A DNA stretch of 64,000 nucleotides from Paludibacter sp. 47-17 (GCA_001898935.1 MKVT01000001.1:124001-188000), one strand, 5' to 3'. Positions 25,797 to 35,725 are shown, numbered from the stretch's first letter. Made by a program: numbers and translations. The notes: a model not told the origin generated them from the letters alone.

Positions 25797-26861
25797 ATGA
25801 AATCACCCGTTCGGAACAAAGTGAAAGGGCATCGTCCCGGTATATTGCCGGTCAAGCGTGCAGTGTTGAATTTTCTGTTGTGTATGGTTTGTTTTTCTGC
25901 TCTGGTACCGACGGTCGGGGCCCAGGAGTCGCAACATCAAAAAGTCCGTATTCCGGTAGGAGCGGTTACGAGGGAGTTTACCTTGTATGTTCCCGCTCAG
26001 CTGCCCGCAAATGCTCCTTTGTTGCTTTCCTTTGCCGGGATGAATCAGACCGACGATTTTCAGGCCGATCAGGCCAAGTACTGGATGGTTGCCGATACCG
26101 CTAAATTTATTGTGGTGTATCCCCGGGCGGTAAATCCGAATGCATCGTGGGACATGACCGGACCGAGCGATCTGGAATTCACATCGGCCATCATCGATAC
26201 GATCTACTCCCGCTATGCCATCGATAAAACCAGGGTGTATGCGTCCGGATTCTCGTGGGGCGCCAATTTTTGTTATCGTATAGCGAATTCCATGGCCGAT
26301 AAAATTGCAGCCATTGCACCTACCATGGGGCATTCGTGGGGACCGAATCCGAACGTGGCGGCAAGTGCGCGGCCAATGCCGGTGTTGCAGGTCATGGGTA
26401 CGGTCGACGATGTGTTTAAACTGGAAAACGTGCAGCCGGTGCTCGATAAATGGATTGCACATAACGGTTGTAACACCCGCGCCCGTACAACCGAGCCTTA
26501 TCCTGCCTCCCGAAGTTCCAGTCAGGCCGTGAAAAAATTGTGGATCAATACAACCACCAAAGTGGAAGTGGTATTGCTTACCACCCCCAAGGGGCACTGG
26601 CATTCGAACGATCCGGCTCACATTATGGTTAACCAGGAAGTGTGGGATTTCTGCAAGCGTTATTCTACGGCTGGTTTAATCGTATCGTCGGTGGATGCGG
26701 TCGAACAACCGGGATGTCTGGTGATCAGCCGGGAGTTGTTCAATTTATCGGGAGTACGGTTGAATGTGCCGGCTGACGACAGTACACCTGCTGTGTATAT
26801 CGTAAGGGATAGGTTGAGCGATGGCAGTATTAAGTCGTATAAAATGATCGCTAACAATTAA
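25797..26861 (+). CDS. secreted CE1-type esterase (acetylxylan/feruloyl esterase-like)
   Basis: The start is taken at ATG 25797; the frame opens earlier only at a TTG inside the -7 box. The 354-residue protein has a long n-region signal peptide ending near PTVGA. The alpha/beta-hydrolase of the LpqC/PHB-depolymerase type has catalytic Ser in YASGFSWGANF, Asp in MGTVDDVF and His in KGHWHSND. The C-terminal 45 residues (LFNLSGVRL, VYIVRDRLSDGS) look like a degenerate T9SS sorting tail. It leads operon A, 6 nt before a GH43 gene. Deacylation of arabinoxylan is the most likely job; exact acyl specificity is open. Confidence 0.82.
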   Translation: MKSPVRNKVKGHRPGILPVKRAVLNFLLCMVCFSALVPTVGAQESQHQKVRIPVGAVTREFTLYVPAQLPANAPLLLSFAGMNQTDDFQADQAKYWMVADTAKFIVVYPRAVNPNASWDMTGPSDLEFTSAIIDTIYSRYAIDKTRVYASGFSWGANFCYRIANSMADKIAAIAPTMGHSWGPNPNVAASARPMPVLQVMGTVDDVFKLENVQPVLDKWIAHNGCNTRARTTEPYPASRSSSQAVKKLWINTTTKVEVVLLTTPKGHWHSNDPAHIMVNQEVWDFCKRYSTAGLIVSSVDAVEQPGCLVISRELFNLSGVRLNVPADDSTPAVYIVRDRLSDGSIKSYKMIANN

Positions 26862-26867
26862 TCAGTC

Positions 26868-28436
26868 ATGAAAAATATTACATTGCTTAGTTTAGTAGGG
26901 TTGCTGATGTTCCAATGGAGTTTTGCAGGAGCGGCCGATTCCGGCCATCCGGCAGTTACCAATCCGGTGATTTATGCCGATGTACCCGATGTGAATGTGG
27001 TTCGGGTGGGCGATACGTATTACATGGTAAGTACCACGATGCACCTGATGCCGGGTGCGCCGGTTATGAGTTCGAAAGACCTGGTGAACTGGAAAATAAT
27101 CAGTTACGTGTTCGACGAGCTGAAGGATAGTCCGCAGTACGATTTGCTCGACGGAAATGTGTATGGCAAAGGTCAGTGGGCATCGTCGCTGCGTTACCAT
27201 AAGGGTGTTTTTTATGTGTTGTTTGCTACGAATAGTCCGCAACGCACCTATATTTTCAAAACCACCGACCCGGCCGGAAAATGGGAGCTGGTAAGCCGGC
27301 AGGACAGGGCCTACCACGATTGTTCGCTTTTTTTCGACGACGACGAGCGGGTATACCTGGTGTATGGTGCCGGGTCGATCCGTATCCGGGAGTTCAATGC
27401 CGATTTGTCGGGGCCGAAAACAGGCGGTGTGGATCAGGAGCTGATCAATGGTCCGGCGATGGGACACGAAAGTTTACTGGAAGGAACGCATGTATTTAAA
27501 CATGAAAATAAATATTACCTGTACCTCATTTGGTGGCCGCGCGGCGGCATTCGGACCCAGCTGTGTTTTCGTTCCGGTGCGCTGACCGGGACCTATGAGT
27601 CGAAAGTGGTATTGTCGGATACTCTCGACCGCCGGGGGGCAGGTGTAGCACAAGGTTGCATCATCGATACGCCCGAAGGCGAATGGTATGGAATGCTGTT
27701 TCAGGATCGGGGCGCCGTGGGGCGTGTGCCGGTGCTGATGCCTTGCAGCTGGATCGATGGGTGGCCGATGTTGGGCGATGCGCAAGGCAAGGTGGCGAAG
27801 GTGATGAAAAGTCCGTTGCCCTTGCAAGCCGCTACGCCTCTTGTGGTAAGCGACGATTTTGATAAGCCGGACCTGGGCATTACCTGGCAATGGAATCATA
27901 ATCCGGTGCATACACATTGGTCGCTCACCGAACGCAAAGGATATATGCGGCTGAAGACCAGCCGTGTGGTCGAGAATATTTTCCAGGCGCCGAATATGCT
28001 GTCGCAGCGTACCGAAGGACCGAAATGCAGTGCCGCTGTCAAGCTGGATGTGTCGAAAATGCAAGCGGGCGATGTGGCCGGGTTGAGTGTGTATTGTGCC
28101 GAACCGGGAATGCTTTCGGTGGTGATGGAGGGTAAAGCGAAGTTTTTGGTGATGTCGGACCGGCTGGTCGAGAAGGAACGCATTGCCCTGAAAGGTAAAA
28201 CAGTGATACTCCGTGTGGATTGCGACTTTGATAAAGGACGTGATAAAGCCGCCTTCTACTATAGTTTCGACAATAAGAAATGGACAAAAATCGGCTCCGA
28301 CTTTCAGATGATTTACAACCTGCGTCATTTTATGGGCAACCGGCTGGCCATCTATAACTTTGCCACCCAAGGTACCGGCGGTTATGTGGACGTCGATTTT
28401 TTCGAGTATACCCGCGAAAAGGAAGCGGTTCGTTAA
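26868..28436 (+). CDS. GH43 glycosidase (subfamily 12-like) with C-terminal beta-sandwich
   Basis: The 522-residue exported enzyme has a signal peptide ending near SFAGA. The five-bladed propeller runs about 30-320 (NPVIYADVPDVNVVRVGDTYYMVST, YHDCSLFFDDDERVYLVYG, LLEGTHVFKHENKYYLY). The C-terminal concanavalin-like sandwich (about 330-515) is found in the GH43_12-type exo-enzymes. Related enzymes are alpha-L-arabinofuranosidases or beta-xylosidases on arabinoxylan, some removing arabinose from doubly substituted xylose. It is second in operon A. Confidence 0.87.
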   Translation: MKNITLLSLVGLLMFQWSFAGAADSGHPAVTNPVIYADVPDVNVVRVGDTYYMVSTTMHLMPGAPVMSSKDLVNWKIISYVFDELKDSPQYDLLDGNVYGKGQWASSLRYHKGVFYVLFATNSPQRTYIFKTTDPAGKWELVSRQDRAYHDCSLFFDDDERVYLVYGAGSIRIREFNADLSGPKTGGVDQELINGPAMGHESLLEGTHVFKHENKYYLYLIWWPRGGIRTQLCFRSGALTGTYESKVVLSDTLDRRGAGVAQGCIIDTPEGEWYGMLFQDRGAVGRVPVLMPCSWIDGWPMLGDAQGKVAKVMKSPLPLQAATPLVVSDDFDKPDLGITWQWNHNPVHTHWSLTERKGYMRLKTSRVVENIFQAPNMLSQRTEGPKCSAAVKLDVSKMQAGDVAGLSVYCAEPGMLSVVMEGKAKFLVMSDRLVEKERIALKGKTVILRVDCDFDKGRDKAAFYYSFDNKKWTKIGSDFQMIYNLRHFMGNRLAIYNFATQGTGGYVDVDFFEYTREKEAVR

Positions 28437-28455
28437 ATTGCTAACTTAAAAACTT

Positions 28456-31122
28456 ATGCGAATGTCTGTAACCAACCGGCTCCGTTTTTTTGCAGTGTGT
28501 TTTTGTGTGCTGCTTTCAGCATCGGCCCTTGCAGCGAACCGGGTTGCCACCCTTGTAATGGATAAAAATCAAACCTACCAGCGAATCACCGGGTTTGGCG
28601 GTTTTGTCAATAGTCCGCAATTTCAGTACAACCACATGTCGGCAGCCGAGATCCGCCGTCTTTGGGGTAAAAACAGTGAAACCGGATATACCATGATGCG
28701 GATGTATTTACCGGTGGGTGAGGCTAACTGGCCGCAATCGCTGGCCACGGCAAAGCTGGCTAAAGAGTTGGGTGTTATTTTATTCGCCAGCCCCTGGTCG
28801 CCTCCGGCCGAATGGAAAACCAACGGGATGGTTGCCGGAGCAACCGTCGATGCGAATGGCAATTATCAGAATATAGGTTCGCTCAAGCCGGAGCATTATC
28901 AGGATTATGCCCAGTACCTGAACAATTATGTCGTATACCTGCGCACGAATGGGGTGGAGCTCGACGGGATATCGATTCAGAATGAACCCGATTATACGGT
29001 TACCTATGCCGGTTGCCTGTTTACTCCGGCACAAATGGCGTCGTTTATAAAAAATTACGGACACCTTATCAGCTGCCCGATTATAGCTGCCGAAGGGGTC
29101 GGCATTACCGATAATTATGCGAATGCACTGTTGGCCGATGATGTGATCGGTAATCTGGGCATCTTTGGCGGACATCAGTACGGTGCTATTCAAAATGCAC
29201 ATAAAAATTTCCGTTCCAAAGGTAAAGAGGTGTGGATGACCGAGTTCCTGATTAACTGGAATGCAAACAAATCGGAAGCCGAATCCCGGAACTTTAGCTG
29301 GAGTATCGATGCGTTCGATTTTGCAGAGGCCGTTAATACAGCGATGTTGTCGGAAGTGAACGCATGGATCCATTATGCCGCCAAACGTTATTACGGGATG
29401 ATGGGCGATGGAACGCGAGGTTTCGCTTCGGGAGCCATTACCAAAAGAGGATATATCCTGTCGCAGTTTGCCAGGTTTGTAACCGGGACCACCCGCATCC
29501 GGCATAACTGGAACGACGAAAGTAATACCTTGAGCGGCTCTTCTTATTTGAGTGCATCGGGCGATAGTGTGGTGGCGGTAGTTATTAATGCGTCGAACGA
29601 TACGTATACCACTACCTTCGATCTTCCTTTTTATAGTACGGTTGCCGGAAGAATCACCACTTCTGCAAGCCAGAACTGGTCGGTGTCGGCCTACGACTTC
29701 TCCGCTCCGACTGTGCGGCCCAAACTGGAAGTTCCTGCCTCCAGTGTATCTACCTTTATTTTCCGTCGCAGTGCCGACCGGCCGGCCTCGGCCATGACCG
29801 GAGCGCCCCGGCATTACCAGACCATCGAACAGCAACAACCCACCAGTTCGGTGTTCGGAACTTCGTACAGGCTGAGTGGTTCGCGCCGGACGTTTAAACA
29901 CGATTCTCCGCTCATCAGTTCTAATACATCGTTGAGTAATGGGTATCTTGCTCTCAACCATTCGTTTAACAAAATGGTGCTCGACGTAAGAAGCATGAGT
30001 ACTACCGGTCAGTTGTTGTCCGATAACACTACGTTTCACTACCTGACCACTGCCAATTCTCTGGCCTCGCACAATTATGGCCGGGTGAATATTAAGCGTG
30101 AGGGCGACCGGCTGGAGTTCGATATTTCGCCCAATACCCTGCCCGGAGGGTGTAAAGGACTGGTGCGTATTTCCAATTCCAATTACAGCTCGGTGCTCAC
30201 ACTCAACCTGGGTGATGTGTATTTTACCATGGGTAACGAACAGCGGTATCGTTTTGGAGGGATTTACAGTCCGGAAGATACCTATCTGCTGAATTGCCTG
30301 GACGATAATGCATTTACCGGCCTCGATTTTACCGAAACAACGGGTATTCCTGTTCAGGCGAACTGGCACGAGATAGCGGCGAATAAGAATTGCGTGTTTT
30401 ATGTGCCGCATAACAGTGCGGTAACGGGTACCAATATTATCCGTGACAATACCACTCATTTACTCAGCTTAAACGATACGACAGGAAATTTCTTTCTCGA
30501 GCATCCCGTCGATGCCCGGCAGGTAAGTTACAGCTTCAGTATTTCGGGGTATAAGCTTGTCAGTATACCTTTTGAGGCCGAAGTTCCACAGGGTTTAACC
30601 GTGTATTCGGTTGCGTTGACTGCCGGCGAAGTGCAGGCTTCGGAACTTACGGCCCGTAAGCTGCCGGCAAATGTGCCGGTATTGGTGAAGGGTTCCGGCC
30701 GGTTTACCCTGACGGGTTCGGGTGCTGTTGCCACCCCTTACCAGGTGCAGAATGCCGGGTTCAATGCCTCTTACATTGCTGTCGGTTTACGTGCCGGCGA
30801 TTATGTGTTGGCCGAAGAGGCCGGCGGGCCGGTTTTCGTGAAAGTGCAGGCCGGCGAACCGGTTACGTTAAAGCCTTTTACGGGATATTTAGCTGCAGGA
30901 CACTATGCTGGAGCAACCGTCCCGGTAATCGTGAAAAACGCCACCGGAACAAGCAATGGTACCGCAAGTGCTGAAATAACCGGCAGGTGGTATTACACGA
31001 TACACGGTATCCCCATTGCCGAAGAAGAGTTAAAAACCGGCAATGTATATATCGTACGAACTGTTTTTGCCGATGGCAGCTCAAAGCATGAAAAAATCGT
31101 AGCTATCCTCATTGAAAACTAA
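28456..31122 (+). CDS. GH30 endo-xylanase-like enzyme, multidomain
   Basis: The 888-residue exported protein has a GH30 barrel (about 40-440) with acid/base E177 in IQNEPDY and nucleophile E263 in WMTEFLIN. RITGFGGF and HYAAKRYYGMMGDGTRG look like the xylan-active subfamily 8 group, which can recognise glucuronic acid branches. Residues about 450-690 form a further beta-rich module with no recognised family, then about 690-840 another repeat-like beta domain. The end (RWYYTIHGIPI, VYIVRTVFADGSS) is a degenerate T9SS-type tail. It is third in operon A. Backbone cleavage of glucuronoarabinoxylan outside the cell is the likely role. Confidence 0.85.
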   Translation: MRMSVTNRLRFFAVCFCVLLSASALAANRVATLVMDKNQTYQRITGFGGFVNSPQFQYNHMSAAEIRRLWGKNSETGYTMMRMYLPVGEANWPQSLATAKLAKELGVILFASPWSPPAEWKTNGMVAGATVDANGNYQNIGSLKPEHYQDYAQYLNNYVVYLRTNGVELDGISIQNEPDYTVTYAGCLFTPAQMASFIKNYGHLISCPIIAAEGVGITDNYANALLADDVIGNLGIFGGHQYGAIQNAHKNFRSKGKEVWMTEFLINWNANKSEAESRNFSWSIDAFDFAEAVNTAMLSEVNAWIHYAAKRYYGMMGDGTRGFASGAITKRGYILSQFARFVTGTTRIRHNWNDESNTLSGSSYLSASGDSVVAVVINASNDTYTTTFDLPFYSTVAGRITTSASQNWSVSAYDFSAPTVRPKLEVPASSVSTFIFRRSADRPASAMTGAPRHYQTIEQQQPTSSVFGTSYRLSGSRRTFKHDSPLISSNTSLSNGYLALNHSFNKMVLDVRSMSTTGQLLSDNTTFHYLTTANSLASHNYGRVNIKREGDRLEFDISPNTLPGGCKGLVRISNSNYSSVLTLNLGDVYFTMGNEQRYRFGGIYSPEDTYLLNCLDDNAFTGLDFTETTGIPVQANWHEIAANKNCVFYVPHNSAVTGTNIIRDNTTHLLSLNDTTGNFFLEHPVDARQVSYSFSISGYKLVSIPFEAEVPQGLTVYSVALTAGEVQASELTARKLPANVPVLVKGSGRFTLTGSGAVATPYQVQNAGFNASYIAVGLRAGDYVLAEEAGGPVFVKVQAGEPVTLKPFTGYLAAGHYAGATVPVIVKNATGTSNGTASAEITGRWYYTIHGIPIAEEELKTGNVYIVRTVFADGSSKHEKIVAILIEN

Positions 31123-31130
31123 GTAGTACC

Positions 31131-33134
31131 ATGCAGACGCATCGTTTAAGAATACTATGGATTTGTATTACGTTTTGTTTGGTCCGTGTTTTTTCGGCAA
31201 CGCCGGAACTCGCTCCTCCCGTTTTCAGTAAGGTAGGTTCGTATTGCCCGGAGGCTTTCGCCTTAGAGTTGTCGGTACCCGATGCGGGAGCAACCATCTA
31301 TTACACTACCGACGGCAGTGTGCCGACTACCCGCTCTGCAAGCTACAGCGCACCTCTTTACGTACAGGGCACTTCCGTGATTCGTGCTGTTGCGGTGCGG
31401 GATGGAGCGGCAAGTCAAGTCATCACCAACAGTTACTTGTTTATCAGTGATATTATTACTCAAAACCGGCATCCTGAGGGCTATCCCGACCGCTGGGGAG
31501 TATTAGGGGGCGATGTGAAATATGCCGGATATGCAGTGGGCGAGCGAGCTCCCGCTCATTATGGGATGGATGCGGACATCACTTCACATTCACTGTACCG
31601 GAATTCGCTGAGCGATGCTTTTTTGTCGTTGCCCACGCTTAGCCTGGTCACCGATGCGTCGCATTTTTTTTCGGAAAGTACCGATCCTTCCGCGGGAGGA
31701 ATTTATATTCATACCGGAGTGAAAATCGGCGACGGATGGGAGCGTCCGCTTTCGGTGGAATATATTGATCCGTTGACGAAGGAACATTTTCAGGAAGATT
31801 GCGGAATACGGATTCATGGTGCGGCCAGCCGGCAACCCGAAAAGTCGGGCAAGCATTCGTTTCGATTGTATTTTAAATCGATGTACGGTGCCGGGAAGTT
31901 GAAATACCGTTTTTTTAAGGATGAAACAGCTGTTTCCAGGTTCGATCACCTGGTGCTGAGAGCCGGTTTCGGGTATAGCTGGATGCACTGGAGTTTAAAC
32001 GATCGGCGCTATTCTCAGTATGTTGTCGACGCGTTTGCAAAACGTACGCAACGTGCCATGGGAAATCTTTCGGCCCATAACCGGTTTGTTCATTTGTTTA
32101 TAAACGGATTGTACTGGGGGGTATACGATGTCACCGAACGGCTGAGCGAGAAACACATGGCTGCGTATATGGGCGGGCATGAATTGGATTATGATGTGAT
32201 GAATCATAACGGTTTGGCGGCAGGAAACCGGACTGCGTTCGACAGAATGGTGAAACTGGCTGAAAGCTCTGATTATGAAAGGCTGATCGGGGAGCAGTTG
32301 CTGGATATGGAAAATTACATCGACTATATTCTGGTCAATTTTTATATGGGGAATGTGGATTGGGGCGATAATAACTGGTATGCTGCCCGAAACCGGGAGT
32401 TGCCGGATAAGGGATTCCGTTTTTTTTGCTGGGATACCGAAAACTGTTTTTACAGCGGTGTAAATTTTAATGTGATGACCGGTGCCGGTCGTTTCAAAGG
32501 TCCGCTGCGGCGAATTTTATTTGGTGCCGATGAAAAATCGTTTTCCGGCGGACTCTCGCAACATCCTGAGTTTAAAAAGCTGTTTACACAGCGGGCTCAT
32601 CTTCATCTTTTTAATAAAGGTGCATTAACTCCCGAAGCAAGTTCGGCACTGTACGCCGCTGTGTCGGATGAAATTGATCCGGCTGTGATTCTGGAATCGG
32701 CCCGCTGGGGAACTTACCGTCGTAAGACGCTTCCGGGCGATGGTCAATCGCCGGTTTACTCCCGCGACGAACATTTCCGGCCCCAGAAAGCACACCTGCT
32801 GAGCAATTACTTTCCTTTGCGTACGGAGGCGCTTATCAATCAATTGTTGCAGGCGGGCTTACTTACGGAGTTACCCTCTGCAGTGCCTGCTGCTGCGGCA
32901 TTCGACGAAGCTGAGGTCCGGTTTGCGAAGGGTCGTATGCACATCGAACTCCCACAGCCATCCAAAATTACCGTGTCGGTGTATGGCGTCGATTCAAAAC
33001 TGGTGATGAGACAAGAGTCGGAGGCGGTCGATACAATGCACACGTTGGATTTCACCGGTTTGAAAAAAACGGTGTATATTTACCATTTAGTTTACGGTTC
33101 GTATCGTAAAGCGGGGAAATTTATTCCTGAATAA
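31131..33134 (+). CDS. secreted CotH kinase-family protein with chitobiase-like N-terminal domain
   Basis: The 667-residue protein has a signal peptide. A beta-sandwich (about 30-105: TIYYTTDGSVPTTRSASYSA) follows, typical of CHB_HEX_C-type modules. The CotH domain (about 150-560) contains DCGIRIHGAASRQPEKSGKH, FVHLFINGLYWGVYDVTERL and FRFFCWDTENCFYSG. The C-terminus ends in a beta tail (ITVSVYGVDSKLVMRQ, VYIYHLVYGSYRKAGKFI) like a sorting domain. CotH proteins are secreted atypical kinases in Bacillus spores, but their role beside glycan enzymes is not established. It is embedded between GH30 and an SGNH esterase in operon A, so it is probably co-expressed with xylan breakdown. Confidence 0.85.
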   Translation: MQTHRLRILWICITFCLVRVFSATPELAPPVFSKVGSYCPEAFALELSVPDAGATIYYTTDGSVPTTRSASYSAPLYVQGTSVIRAVAVRDGAASQVITNSYLFISDIITQNRHPEGYPDRWGVLGGDVKYAGYAVGERAPAHYGMDADITSHSLYRNSLSDAFLSLPTLSLVTDASHFFSESTDPSAGGIYIHTGVKIGDGWERPLSVEYIDPLTKEHFQEDCGIRIHGAASRQPEKSGKHSFRLYFKSMYGAGKLKYRFFKDETAVSRFDHLVLRAGFGYSWMHWSLNDRRYSQYVVDAFAKRTQRAMGNLSAHNRFVHLFINGLYWGVYDVTERLSEKHMAAYMGGHELDYDVMNHNGLAAGNRTAFDRMVKLAESSDYERLIGEQLLDMENYIDYILVNFYMGNVDWGDNNWYAARNRELPDKGFRFFCWDTENCFYSGVNFNVMTGAGRFKGPLRRILFGADEKSFSGGLSQHPEFKKLFTQRAHLHLFNKGALTPEASSALYAAVSDEIDPAVILESARWGTYRRKTLPGDGQSPVYSRDEHFRPQKAHLLSNYFPLRTEALINQLLQAGLLTELPSAVPAAAAFDEAEVRFAKGRMHIELPQPSKITVSVYGVDSKLVMRQESEAVDTMHTLDFTGLKKTVYIYHLVYGSYRKAGKFIPE

Positions 33135-33156
33135 TCACCTGTCAATACTATCGGAG

Positions 33157-34368
33157 ATGTATTTAAAAAAGAGTTTTACAGTTGTTGTTTCTTTCTTGTT
33201 GTTCGGCGGGTTGCTGATCGGTGCCCCTCTGGCGGCAAGGGGTCAGAAAGGTTGGGTCGGAACCTGGGCTACAGCGCCCTATGCGGCAGGTAAAAACACC
33301 CCTCCGGCTCCCTACCTGGCCAACAATACCTTGCGGCAGATCGTCCGTGTTTCGATTGGCGGCGATGTGTTGCAGGTGAAATTTTCAAATATTACCGGCA
33401 AATCGGATGTCGTTCTGCAAAAAGTAACCATAGCCACTTCGCCCGATGGAACAAAAAGCGAAGTGGATCCCCGCTCTATCGTTCCGCTGAAGTTTGCAGG
33501 GAAATATAGTGCTACAATGCCGGCAGGCACCCGACTGGTATCCGATGCCGTGAGGTATAAGCTGAAAGCAGGTCAGCGATTGGCTATCACTATTTATTAT
33601 GGCGCTTGCGAAAGCGACGAACAGCTGACGCACCATTACGGCTCACGTACTTTTTCGTATATTCTGGAAGGCGACCACACTACCAATGCGGCATTTGAGA
33701 AGGCTGTGCCGGTAGAACGCTGGTATACGATCACCGGGATTGATGTTGCGGCACGAAAATCCTCCGCAGTAGCCGTGTTGGGAAATTCCATTACCGACGG
33801 TTACGGATTGCACGGTGGATTGCAAAACCGCTGGACCGATGTCTTCTCCGAAAATTTACTGAAGAATAAATCTACGCGTTCGGTGGCCGTGCTGAACCTC
33901 GGGATCGGAGGTACCCTGGTGAGCGGTTCGGGGGTTCAACGGTTTGATACCGACGTTCTCGGGCAAAATGGAGTACGTTGGCTCATTATTTTTTACGGGG
34001 TGAACGACATTGGGAATGGAGTAAGTGCCGATAAAATTATCGACACTTACAACTACCTGATCAAAAAGGCGCATGCTGCCAATCTAAAGGTGTACGGAGC
34101 TACTATTACGCCGTTTAAAGGAAGTAATTACTTCAACGACAAGCATGAGAAAACCCGTTCTGTGGTTAATAACTGGATTCGTACGGCGGGTAATTTCGAT
34201 GCTTGTCTCGATTTTGACCGGGTAATTCGTGATCCTGCCGATTCCACCCGATTGTTGCCGGCATTCTCAAACGATTGGTTGCATCCGAATGCCGAAGGCT
34301 TACGGGCGCTGGGGAATTCAATCGAATTGAACTTATTTAGCAAACTGCCACCAGTCGAATTCAAATAA
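33157..34368 (+). CDS. secreted SGNH/GDSL-family esterase
   Basis: The 403-residue exported protein has an N-terminal beta-rich region (about 30-190: WVGTWATAPYAAGKNTPPAP, RQIVRVSIGGDVLQVKFSN). The SGNH hydrolase follows (about 195-395). All four blocks are visible: GNSITDG (Ser), LNLGIGG (Gly), GVNDIG (Asn) and DWLHPNAEG (Asp-His). This layout matches SGNH carbohydrate esterases and lipases of the GDSL type. In a xylan operon, deacetylation of xylan side groups is the best guess. It is last in operon A. Its 3' end overlaps the convergent GH43 gene by 36 nt with no terminator between them. Confidence 0.87.
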   Translation: MYLKKSFTVVVSFLLFGGLLIGAPLAARGQKGWVGTWATAPYAAGKNTPPAPYLANNTLRQIVRVSIGGDVLQVKFSNITGKSDVVLQKVTIATSPDGTKSEVDPRSIVPLKFAGKYSATMPAGTRLVSDAVRYKLKAGQRLAITIYYGACESDEQLTHHYGSRTFSYILEGDHTTNAAFEKAVPVERWYTITGIDVAARKSSAVAVLGNSITDGYGLHGGLQNRWTDVFSENLLKNKSTRSVAVLNLGIGGTLVSGSGVQRFDTDVLGQNGVRWLIIFYGVNDIGNGVSADKIIDTYNYLIKKAHAANLKVYGATITPFKGSNYFNDKHEKTRSVVNNWIRTAGNFDACLDFDRVIRDPADSTRLLPAFSNDWLHPNAEGLRALGNSIELNLFSKLPPVEFK

Positions 34369-35712
34369 TTCTTTTTCGCCTTTGAACACGAGGTATACAT
34401 CCTGTTTGCCTTTGGCGTTTTTTACAGGTGCCGATACGGTTTTCCACACGCCGGCATCGCCGTCAGACTTAACCGTTACAGCTGCGATAAGCGGGCCGTT
34501 GACTTGTCCTGTACGGAATTCGATGGTTCCGCCGAATTTGGAAGCAACACTCACCTCCACCGATTTAGCGCCCTTGCCAAAATCCACTCCTTGCACCATA
34601 ATATAATCGCCATGATGAATAGAGGTGACAAATAGCCGGTCGGCCAGTTTTTTGCCTCTGTCCCACATGAAGTTGCGTTCGTACTCCGATTCGAATCGTG
34701 TTTTAACTCCTTCGCTCCAGGCCATGGTTTCGGCTTCCACCCTGCGATACGGGTTCAATGATCCCAGTTGAGCCGGGCCTTCGACCGACCAATAATGGCG
34801 ATTCCGGATGGTTCCGTCGGCATTGTACTCCATTTCGTCCATATCCACCGAGCGCCGTTCGTAAAATTTAGTGGTTTCACGTTTGATAAGATCGGACGAA
34901 TGCCCGAAGCAGTACGATTTTCCTTTGTATTCGATAATGCCCGGGTGATTGCCGCGACTTTTTTCCGAGGCATCTACTATCATTCCTTTGTATTCCCAGG
35001 GCCCCACAGGCGATGCGCTCATCGCATAACCAATACCCTCGGGACAGCAGGTGGAGGCATAGGCCAGGTAGTACATACCGTTTCGTTTCCACACCCAGGG
35101 GCCTTCCTGGTAATTGGTAGGCTTCGTAGGTTCTTTTACGATCTCCCCGGAGTAGGATATCATGTCTTCGTTGAGTTTCACATAAAACAGATGAGGATTT
35201 CCCCAGTAGAGGTAGGCTTGTCCGTCGTCGTCGATAAAAGGTGTCGGATCGATGTCGTGCCATACGTTTTCGCCGGTAATGAGTGCTTTCCCGAGCGGGT
35301 CTTTAAACGGACCATAGGGCGAATCGGCCACCAATACGCCTATGCCGCCGCCGTGCATGGGGCAATACAGATAGAATTTACCGTTGCGTTCGATGCATTG
35401 CACCGCCCAGGCTCCATTGTCCTGCCGCGCCCATTTGAAATCCTTGAGCGAGGCAACGGCTCCCCGTTCCTGCCAGTTCACCATGTCGGTAGACGTGTAA
35501 AGCAGCCAGTCGAGCATTTTGAAACCGATGGCATCGTCTTCGTCGTGCGAAACATACAGAAAAACCGTATCGTTGTACACCAGAGGGGCAGGGTCGGCGG
35601 TGTATTTAGTTTGAATCATCGGACGCTGCGGCGGAATACCTGTTTGCGCCGGGAGGGTTGCAGCCATAACCAGTGCTATTGTTATGGCCGCCAAGGTTGA
35701 ATGTACTTGCAT
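34333..35712 (-). CDS. GH43 glycosidase with C-terminal CBM6 domain (copy 2)
   Basis: The 459-residue exported enzyme has a five-bladed propeller (about 30-310): KYTADPAPLVYNDTVFLYVS with the catalytic-base Asp, WHDIDPTPFIDDDGQAYLYW, and YQEGPWVWKRNGMYYLAYAS with the acid Glu. A CBM6-like sandwich starts at RRVEAETMAWSEGVKT and ends FEFDWWQF. It is a tandem paralogue of the next gene (13-nt gap). Activity is likely alpha-L-arabinofuranosidase or beta-xylosidase on arabinoxylan. It is the last gene of operon B, and its 3' end overlaps the SGNH gene. Confidence 0.88.
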   Translation of the reverse strand: MQVHSTLAAITIALVMAATLPAQTGIPPQRPMIQTKYTADPAPLVYNDTVFLYVSHDEDDAIGFKMLDWLLYTSTDMVNWQERGAVASLKDFKWARQDNGAWAVQCIERNGKFYLYCPMHGGGIGVLVADSPYGPFKDPLGKALITGENVWHDIDPTPFIDDDGQAYLYWGNPHLFYVKLNEDMISYSGEIVKEPTKPTNYQEGPWVWKRNGMYYLAYASTCCPEGIGYAMSASPVGPWEYKGMIVDASEKSRGNHPGIIEYKGKSYCFGHSSDLIKRETTKFYERRSVDMDEMEYNADGTIRNRHYWSVEGPAQLGSLNPYRRVEAETMAWSEGVKTRFESEYERNFMWDRGKKLADRLFVTSIHHGDYIMVQGVDFGKGAKSVEVSVASKFGGTIEFRTGQVNGPLIAAVTVKSDGDAGVWKTVSAPVKNAKGKQDVYLVFKGEKELFEFDWWQFAK

Positions 35713-35725
35713 AGTATTCTGTTTT

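Noticed and set aside
28780-30459. Long open frame (559 codons) on the minus strand inside GH30
   Set aside because: It is the antisense shadow of a clear GH30 gene, with no family motifs and His/Ile/Arg-rich composition.
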